Shown: positions 1-5,965, counted from the stretch's first letter. The stretch is DNA of 5,965 nucleotides from Nitrospira sp. (GCA_026994095.1 JALWRU010000237.1:1-5965); one strand, 5' to 3'. Made by a program: numbers and translations. The notes: generated from the sequence alone by a model not told the origin.

Positions 1-2
1 TG

Positions 3-341
3 GGAATACTGGGCCGCCACCCGGAGGGCAAGTGGTGGAAAACCGCCGCGACTGTGGATTCCCACGCCGGGCAGCAGGGGGCGCTGCTGGCGCGGCTGGC
101 CGAATGGGTCAAGCCGGAAGGAGTGCTGGTCTATGCGGTCTGCTCTGGTGAGCAGGAAGAGGGGCCGGAGATCGTGGAGCCATTTCTGCAAACACATGCG
201 GATTTTGAGGTGGTTTCTGCCAGCGGTGTGCTGGGAGACGTGGCGGCTCCCTGGGTCACATCTTCCGGATTTTTCGAGACTTCTGGCAGTACTGACGGGC
301 TGGACGGCTTTTTTGCCGCGCATCTGGTCCGGCGGGCGTGA
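3..341 (+). CDS. rsmB: 16S rRNA m5C methyltransferase RsmB-type, C-terminal fragment
   Basis: This is the last 112 codons of a gene whose start lies left of the window; the reading frame is open from base 3 to the TGA at 339-341. It resembles the C-terminal half of the Rossmann-fold, SAM-dependent RNA cytosine-C5 methyltransferase domain of the RsmB/NOP2/Sun family, which methylates 16S rRNA (C967 in E. coli). At the left edge, GILGRHPEGKWW corresponds to the family's conserved G-x-x-x-R-H-P-(D/E) segment. It is followed by a helix rich in Q, L and A, then WVKPEGVLVYAVCS, the motif VI strand. The cysteine encoded at 141-143 fits the catalytic nucleophile; relatives usually read TCS here, so AVCS is a mild variant. 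The end, GFFAAHLVRRA, matches the usual G-F-F-x-A-x-L finish. The second conserved cysteine (motif IV) and the N-terminal NusB-like domain cannot be seen. rpe follows after 37 nt, so co-transcription is plausible. The symbol is less certain than the family. Confidence 0.85.
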   Translation, partial: GILGRHPEGKWWKTAATVDSHAGQQGALLARLAEWVKPEGVLVYAVCSGEQEEGPEIVEPFLQTHADFEVVSASGVLGDVAAPWVTSSGFFETSGSTDGLDGFFAAHLVRRA

Positions 342-378
342 TAAACTGCCCCCTTTTGCTTAACCATTTAGAGTTGTC

Positions 379-1065
379 ATGTTTACCAAATCCCATAAGT
401 TGATTGCCCCATCCATATTGGCGGCGGATTTTGCTCGTTTGGCGGATGAGGTGGCTCGGGTTGAGGCAGCCGGTGCCGATGTGATCCACGTGGATGTCAT
501 GGACGGCCACTTTGTCCCCAATCTGACCATCGGCCCGGTGGTGGTGGAGTGGGTCCGCAAGGTCACCGACCTGCCGCTGGATGTGCATCTGATGATTACT
601 GATGCAGACCTGTACATCCCGGAATTTGTACAGGCCGGGGCCGACTGCCTGACCGTGCATCAAGAGGCCTGTAACCACCTGCACCGCACCTTGCAGTTGA
701 TCCGCGAAGAGGGCGCCAAGGCGGGCCGCGAAGTGATGACCGGCGTCTCCCTCAACCCGGCCACCCCGGTGGAGACCCTGTCGACCATTCTGCCGGATGT
801 GGACATGGTGCTGATCATGTCGGTGAACCCGGGTTTTGGCGGCCAGAAGTTTATCCCGTTCTGCCTGGACAAGGTTCGTCAGATCCGGCAGATGGCGGAT
901 GCCATTGGCCATACCGACATGTATCTGGAGGTGGATGGTGGCATCAAGGCCAACAACATCGCCGAGGTCTCCAAGGCCGGTGCCGACGTGTTTGTGGCGG
1001 GCTCGGCCATCTTTGGTGCCGACGACTACGGTGACGCCATTGGGGCCATGAAATCCGTTCTGTGA
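379..1065 (+). CDS. rpe: Ribulose-phosphate 3-epimerase
   Basis: This cytoplasmic TIM-barrel enzyme interconverts D-ribulose 5-phosphate and D-xylulose 5-phosphate in the pentose phosphate pathway, and in the Calvin cycle if the host has one. At 228 residues it matches the family length (E. coli about 225). Visible signatures are IAPSILAADFARL (residues 9-21), HVDVMDGHFVPNLTIGP (37-53), DVHLMI (68-73), SLNPATP (124-130), MSVNPGFGGQ (147-156), LEVDGGI (183-189) and FVAGSAIF (205-212). The metal ligands and acid/base residues expected for the family are present: His37, Asp39, His70 and Asp186. Compared with E. coli Rpe there is an extra segment of about six residues, REVMTG (117-122), just before the SLNPATP strand. 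The ATG is preceded by a weak AGAG (370-373), and the protein begins at the usual place before IAPSIL. The gene starts 37 nt after the rsmB-type gene and ends 79 nt before pheS. Confidence 0.98.
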   Translation: MFTKSHKLIAPSILAADFARLADEVARVEAAGADVIHVDVMDGHFVPNLTIGPVVVEWVRKVTDLPLDVHLMITDADLYIPEFVQAGADCLTVHQEACNHLHRTLQLIREEGAKAGREVMTGVSLNPATPVETLSTILPDVDMVLIMSVNPGFGGQKFIPFCLDKVRQIRQMADAIGHTDMYLEVDGGIKANNIAEVSKAGADVFVAGSAIFGADDYGDAIGAMKSVL

Positions 1066-1144
1066 TGATGTTTTGCGGATGGGCCTGCCTCAGCCGCTCT
1101 TGTTGTCATATCCACTGCCAAATTTGTTGTGTTGTTGATAGATT

Positions 1145-2707
1145 ATGACCCTGTCTGAAGATGTGGACTCGCTGGTTGAAAGCCTTCACCCGTTGGAGGT
1201 GACGGTCATCAACCAGCTTTCTTCCCAGCGCGAAACCGCTGATACCGCCCTGCTGGAAGGGTCCGATCTGGATGCTGCCCGCCGGGACATGGCCTGTGGC
1301 TGGCTGACCGAAAAACAGGTGATTGAATGTGTGCGGGAGACCGTGCGCAGCGTAGTGAGGCTGGCTGAGACTGGCGAATCTTACGCCCTGAAAGGCACCC
1401 CGGAGGCGCGTATTGTCGCCCTGTTAAAGCGGGGTGATGAGGTCAGTTTGGGCGAGTTGGCGACCACCCTGGAGCTGGAGCAGGCCGAGGTCGGTACGGC
1501 GGTGGGGGCGCTGCGCAAAAGCGCCGTCATTACCACCGGCAGCGGCGGCCTGTTGGAACTGGTACCGGGCGCGGACCTGAGCGCTGTGGAAGGGGTCACC
1601 GGGCTGATCGCCACGGTGCATGAGGCCGGGTCCATCGATCAGGATGACCTGACCGACGACCAGCAGAAGCTGCTGTCGGGCTTGTACCGCAAGCGTGGCA
1701 AGTCCAAGGGGGTGTTCCGGGTCGATGAGCACCGCAGCCGCAGCTACCAGTTGACCCGCCTGGGCGACGCAGTAGCTGGCCGGGTGCGGGACCGGGTACC
1801 GACCGAAGAGATCGGCCAGCTTACCCCGGAGATGCTGGCAGACGGCTCGTGGAAAGAGAAGTCCTTTCGCCGGTACAACATCTCCCTGCGGCCCCCCCGT
1901 GTGGGCGTGGGGCGTAAACACCCGTACCGGGCCTATCTGGACCGGGTCAAGGCCAAGATGGTGGCCATGGGCTTCTCGCAGATGAAGTCGCCGCTGGTGC
2001 AGAACGAGTTCTGGAACAACGACGCCCTGTTCATGCCCCAGTTCCATCCGGCCCGTGATATTCACGACGCCTATTTTGTGGCTGAACCGCGCCACAGTGC
2101 GCCCATCCCCGAGCCGTTTTACTCCAACGTGGCGGCGGCCCACGCCGACGGTGGTAATACCGGCTCCATCGGCTGGAATTACAATTTTAGAGAGATGCAG
2201 GCGCGGCGGCTGGTGCTGCGCAGTCAAGGTACTGCCGACTCGGCCCACAAGCTGGCTGACGGGGCCGATGTACCGGGCAAGTATTTCTCCATCGCGCGCT
2301 GCTTTCGTTACGATCAGGTGGATGCCACCCACGCCCCGGACTTCTTTCAGGTCGAGGGCATTGTGTTGGGTGACGACATCAACTTCCGCACCCTGTTGGG
2401 GTTGTTGAAGATGTTTGCCAAGGAGCTGGCCCGCGCCACCGAGGTCAAATTTCTACCGGCTTACTTCCCCTTTACCGAGCCGAGTGTAGAGATGCACGTG
2501 AAACACCCCACGCTGGGGTGGATGGAGCTGGGTGGGGCGGGGCTGTTGCGCCCGGAGGTGACCCAGCCGCTGGGGGTGGATGTACCGGTCATCGCCTGGG
2601 GTCTGGGGCTGGACCGCATGGCCATGGTGGCGCTTGGCATCCACGACATTCGTGACCTGTTCAGCAGTGACCTGGGCATGATCCGCAGTATGCGGATTCC
2701 CCAATAG
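1145..2707 (+). CDS. pheS: Phenylalanyl-tRNA synthetase alpha subunit, archaeal/eukaryotic type
   Basis: This is the catalytic subunit of the class II alpha2-beta2 PheRS, which charges tRNA-Phe in the cytoplasm. Its 520 residues match archaeal/eukaryotic PheS (about 500), not the bacterial form (about 330-350). Residues 1 to about 225 look like tandem winged-helix domains, opening with the archaeal-style LHPLEVTVI in place of the bacterial N-terminal coiled coil. A linker, LTPEML (from 226), leads to the catalytic core. Core landmarks are the motif 1 region from HPY (259) through EFWN to HPARDIHD (301-308), motif 2 RCFRYDQVDATHAPDFFQVEG-like (385-405, Arg388), the Phe-pocket segment FPFTEPS (441-447), ELGGAGLLRPEVTQPLG, and motif 3 GLGLDR (486-491, Arg491) followed by IRDLF. 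The start is well bounded: an in-frame TAG lies at 1139-1141, two codons upstream. No Shine-Dalgarno sequence is evident before it. All three class II motifs look intact, so it should be active. pheT follows after 43 nt. The usual bacterial upstream neighbours (infC-rpmI-rplT) are absent. Confidence 0.97.
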   Translation: MTLSEDVDSLVESLHPLEVTVINQLSSQRETADTALLEGSDLDAARRDMACGWLTEKQVIECVRETVRSVVRLAETGESYALKGTPEARIVALLKRGDEVSLGELATTLELEQAEVGTAVGALRKSAVITTGSGGLLELVPGADLSAVEGVTGLIATVHEAGSIDQDDLTDDQQKLLSGLYRKRGKSKGVFRVDEHRSRSYQLTRLGDAVAGRVRDRVPTEEIGQLTPEMLADGSWKEKSFRRYNISLRPPRVGVGRKHPYRAYLDRVKAKMVAMGFSQMKSPLVQNEFWNNDALFMPQFHPARDIHDAYFVAEPRHSAPIPEPFYSNVAAAHADGGNTGSIGWNYNFREMQARRLVLRSQGTADSAHKLADGADVPGKYFSIARCFRYDQVDATHAPDFFQVEGIVLGDDINFRTLLGLLKMFAKELARATEVKFLPAYFPFTEPSVEMHVKHPTLGWMELGGAGLLRPEVTQPLGVDVPVIAWGLGLDRMAMVALGIHDIRDLFSSDLGMIRSMRIPQ

Positions 2708-2733
2708 TCCGCCGGACCCACTTAATCTAGACT

Positions 2734-2741
2734 GACGAGGA
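2734..2741 (+). promoter_or_regulatory. Ribosome binding site of pheT
   Basis: The purine-rich GACGAGGA ends nine bases before the ATG at 2751. It is the clearest Shine-Dalgarno sequence on the plus strand and supports the chosen pheT start, whose product begins MPTITVHRADLERLL as in archaeal-type PheT. By contrast, pheS upstream has no recognisable site. Confidence 0.7.
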
Positions 2742-2750
2742 TCAACGACC

Positions 2751-4436
2751 ATGCCGACCATCACGGTGCATCGGGCAGATTTGGAACGGCTGCTGGACGA
2801 GCCGTTCGAGGCCGACCGCTTTGAGGCGCAACTGGCGCTGGTAAAAGGCGAATTGGACGATGTCGACCCGGAAACCGGCGAGATGCGGGTGGAGCTTAAC
2901 GACACCAACCGGCCCGACCTGTGGTGCGTCGAGGGCATCACCCGGCAGATCGGGATTCATCTGCAAAAAAAGACTTCCGACTACGCTTTTTTGCAGCAGC
3001 CGGAGACCCCCACCCGCGAGATCAAGGTGGATGCAGGGCTGGCGGAAGTGCGGCCCTACATCGCTGCCTGTATCGCCCGTGGGGTGACCGTGGATGATCG
3101 CCTGTTGACCCAGTTGATCCAGACCCAGGAGAAGGTCTGTGATGTATTCGGGCGCAAGCGCAAAGGGGTAGCCATCGGCATCTATTCCGCCGAGAAACTG
3201 GCCTTTCCGTTGCATTACGAGGCGGTCAGCCCCGGTGAAAGCCAGTTTGTGCCGCTGGGGCTGGACGAGCCGTTAAGTCTGGAGCAGATCGTACAGGTGC
3301 ACCCCAAGGGGCGTGAGTACGGCCCGATTGTAGAGAACCATGGCCGCTGGCCACTGCTGCGCGATGATGCCGGGGTGGTACTGTCGTTCCCGCCGGTGAT
3401 TAACAGCAGTACGGTGGGTGAGGTGCAGGTCGGCGACAAGGAGCTGTTCCTGGAGGTGACCGGTACCAACCTGCGACAGGTGGTGCTGGCCATCAACCTG
3501 CTGGCCACCAACATGGCCGACTGGGGTGCGACGATTGAGCCGGTACGGGTCTGTTTTGCTGAAGAGACCGAGTTTGGCCGTGAAGTCACCACCCCGCGCC
3601 CCCTGCACCGGCAGGTGACCGTGCCGCTGGATGACTTTAACAAGGCGTTGGGCGAGGATACTGCCGTCGATGACGTGGTCGCGGCCCTGTCGGCCTATGG
3701 TTATCAGGCCGAGGCCACAAGTGATGGGGTGGTGGCGTCGGTGCCGTCCTACCGGGACGATATTCTGCACCCGGTGGATGTGATCGAAGACTACGCCATC
3801 TCACGGGGTTATGACTCCTTTGAGGCGGCCATGCCGTCTGACTTTACGGTGGGTTCGCTGGACCCGCTGGAGCGCCTGTCCGACACGGTGCGTGAGCAGC
3901 TGGCCGGGATGGGTTTTCAAGAGGTTTTAAGCAACATTCTGGTGGGCCGTGAAGAGCTGACCGACCTGATGGAACTGCACGGGGCCAGTCTGGTCTCGGT
4001 CTCCAACGTGATGACTGCCTCCTACGGGGTACTGCGTAACGCCATTCTGCCGTCGTTGTTACGGGTGGAGCGGGAGAGCGCCAACGCCGGTTATCCGCAT
4101 CCGCTATTTGAGGTGGGCGAGGTGGCCATTCCCACCGCCGACGACCCCATGGGCAGCGAAACCCGCATGCACCTGTCGGCTATGATGGCCCACGCCGAGG
4201 CCAACTTCTCCGAGATGGCTGCGCGGCTGGAGATGCTCTGTTATTACCTGGGGTGGGAGCATCAGATCGAACCCACCGACCACGCCAGTTATATCCCCGG
4301 ACGGGCCGCCCGCATCACCATTGCCGGTTGGGAGGTGGGCCTCATCGGTGAAATCTCCCCGGAGGTGCTGGAAAACTGGGGCATCACCGTGCCGTGTGTA
4401 GCGCTGGAGATCAACCTGAGCGCCATTCCGGAGTAA
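2751..4436 (+). CDS. pheT: Phenylalanyl-tRNA synthetase beta subunit, archaeal/eukaryotic type
   Basis: This is the partner of the alpha subunit in the PheRS heterotetramer; in the family it provides structural and tRNA-binding surfaces and hydrolyses mischarged Tyr-tRNA-Phe. Its 561 residues match archaeal PheT (about 550) rather than the bacterial protein (about 800). The bacterial OB-fold tRNA-binding insertion near the N-terminus and the C-terminal FDX-ACB domain are both missing. Residues 1-70 carry VNDTNRPDLW-like ELNDTNRPDLWCVEGI (48-63). The B3/B4 editing region spans about 105-270, with HPKGREYG (184-191), LSFPPVINS (211-219) and FLEVTGTN (233-240). The B5 domain (about 285-360) contains VPSYRDDILHPVDVIEDYAI (331-350). 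The class II-like core follows, with LFEVGEVAI (452-460) and GLIGEISPEVLENWGI (530-545), and the protein ends just beyond it. The pair pheS-pheT is evidently an operon. The TAA stop forms part of a Shine-Dalgarno-like run for a possible downstream gene. Confidence 0.97.
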   Translation: MPTITVHRADLERLLDEPFEADRFEAQLALVKGELDDVDPETGEMRVELNDTNRPDLWCVEGITRQIGIHLQKKTSDYAFLQQPETPTREIKVDAGLAEVRPYIAACIARGVTVDDRLLTQLIQTQEKVCDVFGRKRKGVAIGIYSAEKLAFPLHYEAVSPGESQFVPLGLDEPLSLEQIVQVHPKGREYGPIVENHGRWPLLRDDAGVVLSFPPVINSSTVGEVQVGDKELFLEVTGTNLRQVVLAINLLATNMADWGATIEPVRVCFAEETEFGREVTTPRPLHRQVTVPLDDFNKALGEDTAVDDVVAALSAYGYQAEATSDGVVASVPSYRDDILHPVDVIEDYAISRGYDSFEAAMPSDFTVGSLDPLERLSDTVREQLAGMGFQEVLSNILVGREELTDLMELHGASLVSVSNVMTASYGVLRNAILPSLLRVERESANAGYPHPLFEVGEVAIPTADDPMGSETRMHLSAMMAHAEANFSEMAARLEMLCYYLGWEHQIEPTDHASYIPGRAARITIAGWEVGLIGEISPEVLENWGITVPCVALEINLSAIPE

Positions 4437-4441
4437 GGGGG
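4434..4441 (+). promoter_or_regulatory. Shine-Dalgarno-like sequence overlapping the pheT stop codon
   Basis: TAAGGGGG differs at one position from the consensus TAAGGAGG, and its first three bases are the pheT stop. A GTG follows at 4448, at a suitable distance. It suggests that translation once continued, or still continues, into the stretch after pheT. The match may be coincidental because pheT simply ends in a G-rich run. Confidence 0.35.
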
Positions 4442-4447
4442 GAGCAA

Positions 4448-4723
4448 GTGATTGATCCGGTGCCACGACAGCTACCTTGAAAGGCCGCTTCAGGTGGGAT
4501 AGTTATCTGCTGCTTGGGCTTCCTGTCGTCACGCTAGTCATTGCTCTATTTGCCGTTATATTTTTCCGGCAGATTGGTGACTTTTTCCGTTACTGCAAAC
4601 ATCTCTTTTAATCTGTGGGCTGTCTTCGGTATCGACGCGGATATTGCTACCTTCAAGCACGACTTTGAACTTGTCCACAGTATTTGCATCCCTCAGATTA
4701 AAACACCGGGATATTCCCCCTAA
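4448..4723 (+). pseudogene. Possible frameshifted small single-pass membrane protein gene
   Basis: No family is recognised. The gap between pheT and dapD is AT-richer (about 42% GC over 4561-4620). Read in pieces, a GTG at 4448 with a good Shine-Dalgarno sequence encodes only VIDPVPRQLP before a TGA at 4478-4480. A second frame opens at an overlapping TTG (4477) and runs to the TAA at 4609-4611 (44 residues). It has a basic start, KGRFRWDSY, then a 20-21-residue hydrophobic segment (4504-4566, beginning YLLLGLPVVTLVIAL), then RQIGDFFRYCKHLF. The first frame is open again through NLWAVFGIDADIATFKHDF to a TAA at 4721-4723, which overlaps the dapD stop. Two compensating frameshifts would give one protein of about 91 residues with a cytoplasmic basic tail, one membrane helix and an outer domain. 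It could instead be a real 44-residue membrane peptide coupled to the short leader ORF, or non-coding sequence. The minus strand of the gap shows nothing convincing. Confidence 0.3.
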
Positions 4724-5541
4724 AACTCCCGCAACAGCTCATTAATGCTGGTCTTGGCGCGGGTGCCCGCGTCCACCTGCTTGACGATTACCGCGCAGTA
4801 CAGCCCCGGTGCGCCGTCTTTACCCGGCAGGGTGCCCGGTACCACCACCGAATAGGCCGGGACGCGGCCCATGACGATCTCGCCGGTGGCGCGGTTGACG
4901 ATCTTGGTGGAGGCACCAATGTAGACCCCCATGGAGATCACTGCACCGGTCTCGACGATCACCCCTTCGGCGATCTCTGAACGGGCGCCGATAAAACAGT
5001 CGTCTTCGATGATCACCGGGTTGGCCTGTAGAGGCTCCAGCACCCCGCCGATGCCGGTACCGCCAGACAGGTGCACACGCTTGCCGATCTGCGCGCAGGA
5101 GCCGACTGTGGCCCAGGTATCCACCAATGTGCCTTCGTCCACGTAGGCACCAATGTTGGTGTAACTGGGCATCAGCACGCAGGAGGGCGCGATAAAGGCC
5201 CCTTTGCGCACGGTGGCCGGGGGCACGACCCGCACACCGTCGCGTTTAAAATCGTCGTCGGTATAAGCCGCGTACTTGAGCGGCACTTTGTCGAAGTAGT
5301 GGGCGTCGCCTTCGGACAGCAGCACGTTGTTGTGAATCTTGAAGTACAGCAGCACCGCCTTTTTGAGCCACTCGTTGACCTGCCAGCCACCGGCCACCGG
5401 GGCGCTGACCCGTTCCTCGCCCCGGTCCAGCAGACCGATGGCGTACAGCACCGCCTGCTCCACGTCGGAGGGCACCTTGCCGGGGCTGTAGTCGCTGCGC
5501 TGGTCCCAGGCTTGATTGATGCGTTGTTCGATGTCTTGCAC
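4720..5541 (-). CDS. dapD: 2,3,4,5-tetrahydropyridine-2,6-dicarboxylate N-succinyltransferase
   Basis: This cytoplasmic enzyme transfers succinyl from succinyl-CoA to tetrahydrodipicolinate, giving N-succinyl-2-amino-6-ketopimelate, in the succinylase branch of lysine and meso-diaminopimelate synthesis. At 273 residues it is within one residue of E. coli DapD (274). The N-terminal helical part (about 1-100) includes GGWQVNEWLKKAVLLYFKI (51-69). The left-handed beta helix with hexapeptide repeats follows (about 102-235), with VRKGAFIAPSCVLMPSYTNIG-like coils, and then a C-terminal segment with PGLYCAVIVKQVDA. Asp141 (in LVDTWATVGS) and Glu189 (in ARSEIAEG) match the residues proposed as catalytic in mycobacterial DapD. 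The start is a GTG: an in-frame TAG lies upstream with no ATG between, and AGGA (complement of 5550-5553) lies eight bases before it. It is downstream of dapC by 59 nt, with a terminator-like hairpin in between. Its TAG stop overlaps the last codon of the doubtful plus-strand frame. Confidence 0.98.
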   Translation of the reverse strand: MQDIEQRINQAWDQRSDYSPGKVPSDVEQAVLYAIGLLDRGEERVSAPVAGGWQVNEWLKKAVLLYFKIHNNVLLSEGDAHYFDKVPLKYAAYTDDDFKRDGVRVVPPATVRKGAFIAPSCVLMPSYTNIGAYVDEGTLVDTWATVGSCAQIGKRVHLSGGTGIGGVLEPLQANPVIIEDDCFIGARSEIAEGVIVETGAVISMGVYIGASTKIVNRATGEIVMGRVPAYSVVVPGTLPGKDGAPGLYCAVIVKQVDAGTRAKTSINELLREF

Positions 5542-5549
5542 AGGTCGGT

Positions 5550-5553
5550 TCCT
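5550..5553 (-). promoter_or_regulatory. Ribosome binding site deciding the GTG start of dapD
   Basis: On the minus strand AGGA, within ATAGGAAC, lies eight bases upstream of the GTG at 5541-5539. Together with the upstream in-frame stop and the lack of any ATG in between, it supports GTG as the dapD start. Confidence 0.6.
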
Positions 5554-5569
5554 ATCCGTTAACTAGCAG

Positions 5570-5597
5570 AAAAAAAGGGGGGCCACACAAACGGCCC
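5570..5597 (-). terminator. Terminator-like hairpin between dapC and dapD
   Basis: Read on the minus strand, GGGCC (5597-5593) and GGCCC (5584-5580) form a 5-bp all-GC stem around an eight-base loop, GTTTGTGT. Three C residues and a run of seven T residues (5576-5570) follow. It begins just four bases after the dapC stop and ends 28 bases before the dapD start. The stem is short and the T run is set back by three bases, so termination may be only partial. If it works, it would lower dapD expression relative to dapC, or imply a separate dapD promoter that I cannot see. Confidence 0.5.
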
Positions 5598-5600
5598 GGA

Positions 5601-5965
5601 TTATAACAGGGGTGCCATGCGGCGGGCGGCCTCGGCGCACCGTTCAGGGGTGTCTACCAACGCCATACGCACATAGGGGTCGCCGGGGTTTTGCCCGTCT
5701 ACGGTCCGGGCCAGATAGGCACCGGGCAGCACCACTACATTAGAGCGCTCGTAGAGCCGTTGAGCAAATGTTTCTCCGCCTCCCGGCACCGGTAGCCACA
5801 AATAAAAACCCGCATCCGGCAATGGTACGCTGGTGACCGGTGACAGCACCCTGTTCACCGCCTCAAAGCTGGCCCGGTAGGCGTTCCGGTTGGCAACGAC
5901 GTGGGTTTCATCCGCCCACACCGCAGCGGCGGCGTGCTGAATGGGGGGCGGAATGGCACAGCCGG
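5601..5965 (-). CDS. dapC: Succinyldiaminopimelate transaminase (DapC-type), C-terminal fragment
   Basis: The gene enters from the right edge and ends at the TAA complementary to 5601-5603; 120 residues are visible. It is a fold-type I, PLP-dependent aminotransferase of the aspartate aminotransferase family. DapC converts N-succinyl-2-amino-6-ketopimelate plus glutamate to N-succinyl-LL-diaminopimelate and 2-oxoglutarate. The fragment starts with GCAIPPPIQHAAAAVWADE, typical of DapC, then ETHVVANRNAYRASF, LPDAGFYLWLPVP and VVVLPGAYLAR. Next comes NPGDPYVRMALVD, whose arginine (codon complementary to 5667-5669) fits the substrate-carboxylate-binding arginine of the family. The PLP lysine lies outside the window. 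The position directly upstream of dapD, whose product is its substrate, strengthens the assignment over other aminotransferases such as AlaT or aspartate aminotransferase. A 106-residue reading from an internal start is only part of this gene, because the frame continues to the window edge. Confidence 0.92.
   Translation of the reverse strand, partial: GCAIPPPIQHAAAAVWADETHVVANRNAYRASFEAVNRVLSPVTSVPLPDAGFYLWLPVPGGGETFAQRLYERSNVVVLPGAYLARTVDGQNPGDPYVRMALVDTPERCAEAARRMAPLL

Noticed and set aside
256..912. Long minus-strand open frame opposite rpe
   Set aside because: Its product is rich in His, Gln and Arg with no family motif, as expected of an antisense shadow of a GC-rich gene; rpe on the other strand is unmistakable.
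1075..1097. GCGG...CCGC inverted repeat after rpe as a terminator
   Set aside because: The stem is 4 bp with a long loop and no T run follows; expected by chance in this GC-rich sequence.
1100..1144. Possible promoter for pheS in the TTGTTG-rich stretch
   Set aside because: TTGTTG-like boxes occur, but no convincing -10 box lies at proper spacing; the stretch is merely T/G-rich.
1892..1898. Run of seven C residues in pheS as a frameshift site
   Set aside because: The frame continues intact across it into conserved archaeal-type PheS sequence, so there is no sign of slippage or error.
1424..2332. 302-codon minus-strand open frame opposite pheS
   Set aside because: It lies wholly inside pheS, shows no recognisable motif, and has the His/Gly/Pro/Gln-rich composition of a reverse-strand shadow.
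4708..4718. GGGA-TAT-TCCC hairpin just beyond the dapD stop as a terminator
   Set aside because: The stem is only 4 bp with a 3-base loop, and the nearest T run on the minus strand is short and offset; too weak to call.
4541..4723. Stand-alone 60-codon plus-strand gene starting at a TTG
   Set aside because: The start has no Shine-Dalgarno sequence and lies inside the hydrophobic segment encoded in another frame. Only its last part looks coding-like, and that is covered by the possible frameshifted gene.
5071..5562. 163-codon plus-strand open frame opposite dapD
   Set aside because: It is antisense to a full-length, motif-complete dapD, and its His/Val/Gly-rich composition has no family resemblance.

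Overview
The window reads as ordinary chromosomal housekeeping DNA from a fairly GC-rich bacterium. It is most likely a proteobacterium: a 273-residue DapD of the E. coli kind sits directly downstream of a DapC-type aminotransferase, and an RsmB-type methyltransferase sits beside rpe. The sequence does not fix the genus. A deep-branching or unusual proteobacterial lineage is only a guess, prompted by the archaeal-type PheRS.

Layout: 3-341 (+) is the C-terminal end of an RsmB-type rRNA m5C methyltransferase. 379-1065 (+) is rpe. 1145-2707 (+) is pheS and 2751-4436 (+) is pheT. 4437-4719 is an AT-richer gap holding what may be the frameshifted remains of a small single-pass membrane protein gene. 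4720-5541 (-) is dapD, and 5601 to the right edge (-) is the C-terminal part of dapC. A terminator-like hairpin lies between dapC and dapD. The plus-strand and minus-strand blocks converge in the gap.

How the genes work together: the plus-strand genes serve ribosome modification, the pentose phosphate/Calvin pathway and tRNA charging. They are spaced 37, 79 and 43 nt apart and could be co-transcribed. The minus-strand pair carries out consecutive steps of the succinylase branch of lysine/diaminopimelate synthesis: DapD makes N-succinyl-2-amino-6-ketopimelate and DapC transaminates it.

The most notable point is that both phenylalanyl-tRNA synthetase subunits have archaeal/eukaryotic architecture (alpha 520 aa, beta 561 aa) rather than bacterial (about 330-350 and about 800 aa), while their neighbours look bacterial. 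This suggests an ancient horizontal replacement. I saw no CRISPR array, insertion sequence, tRNA or rRNA gene, phage gene or defence gene, and nothing I can call a new multi-gene system.
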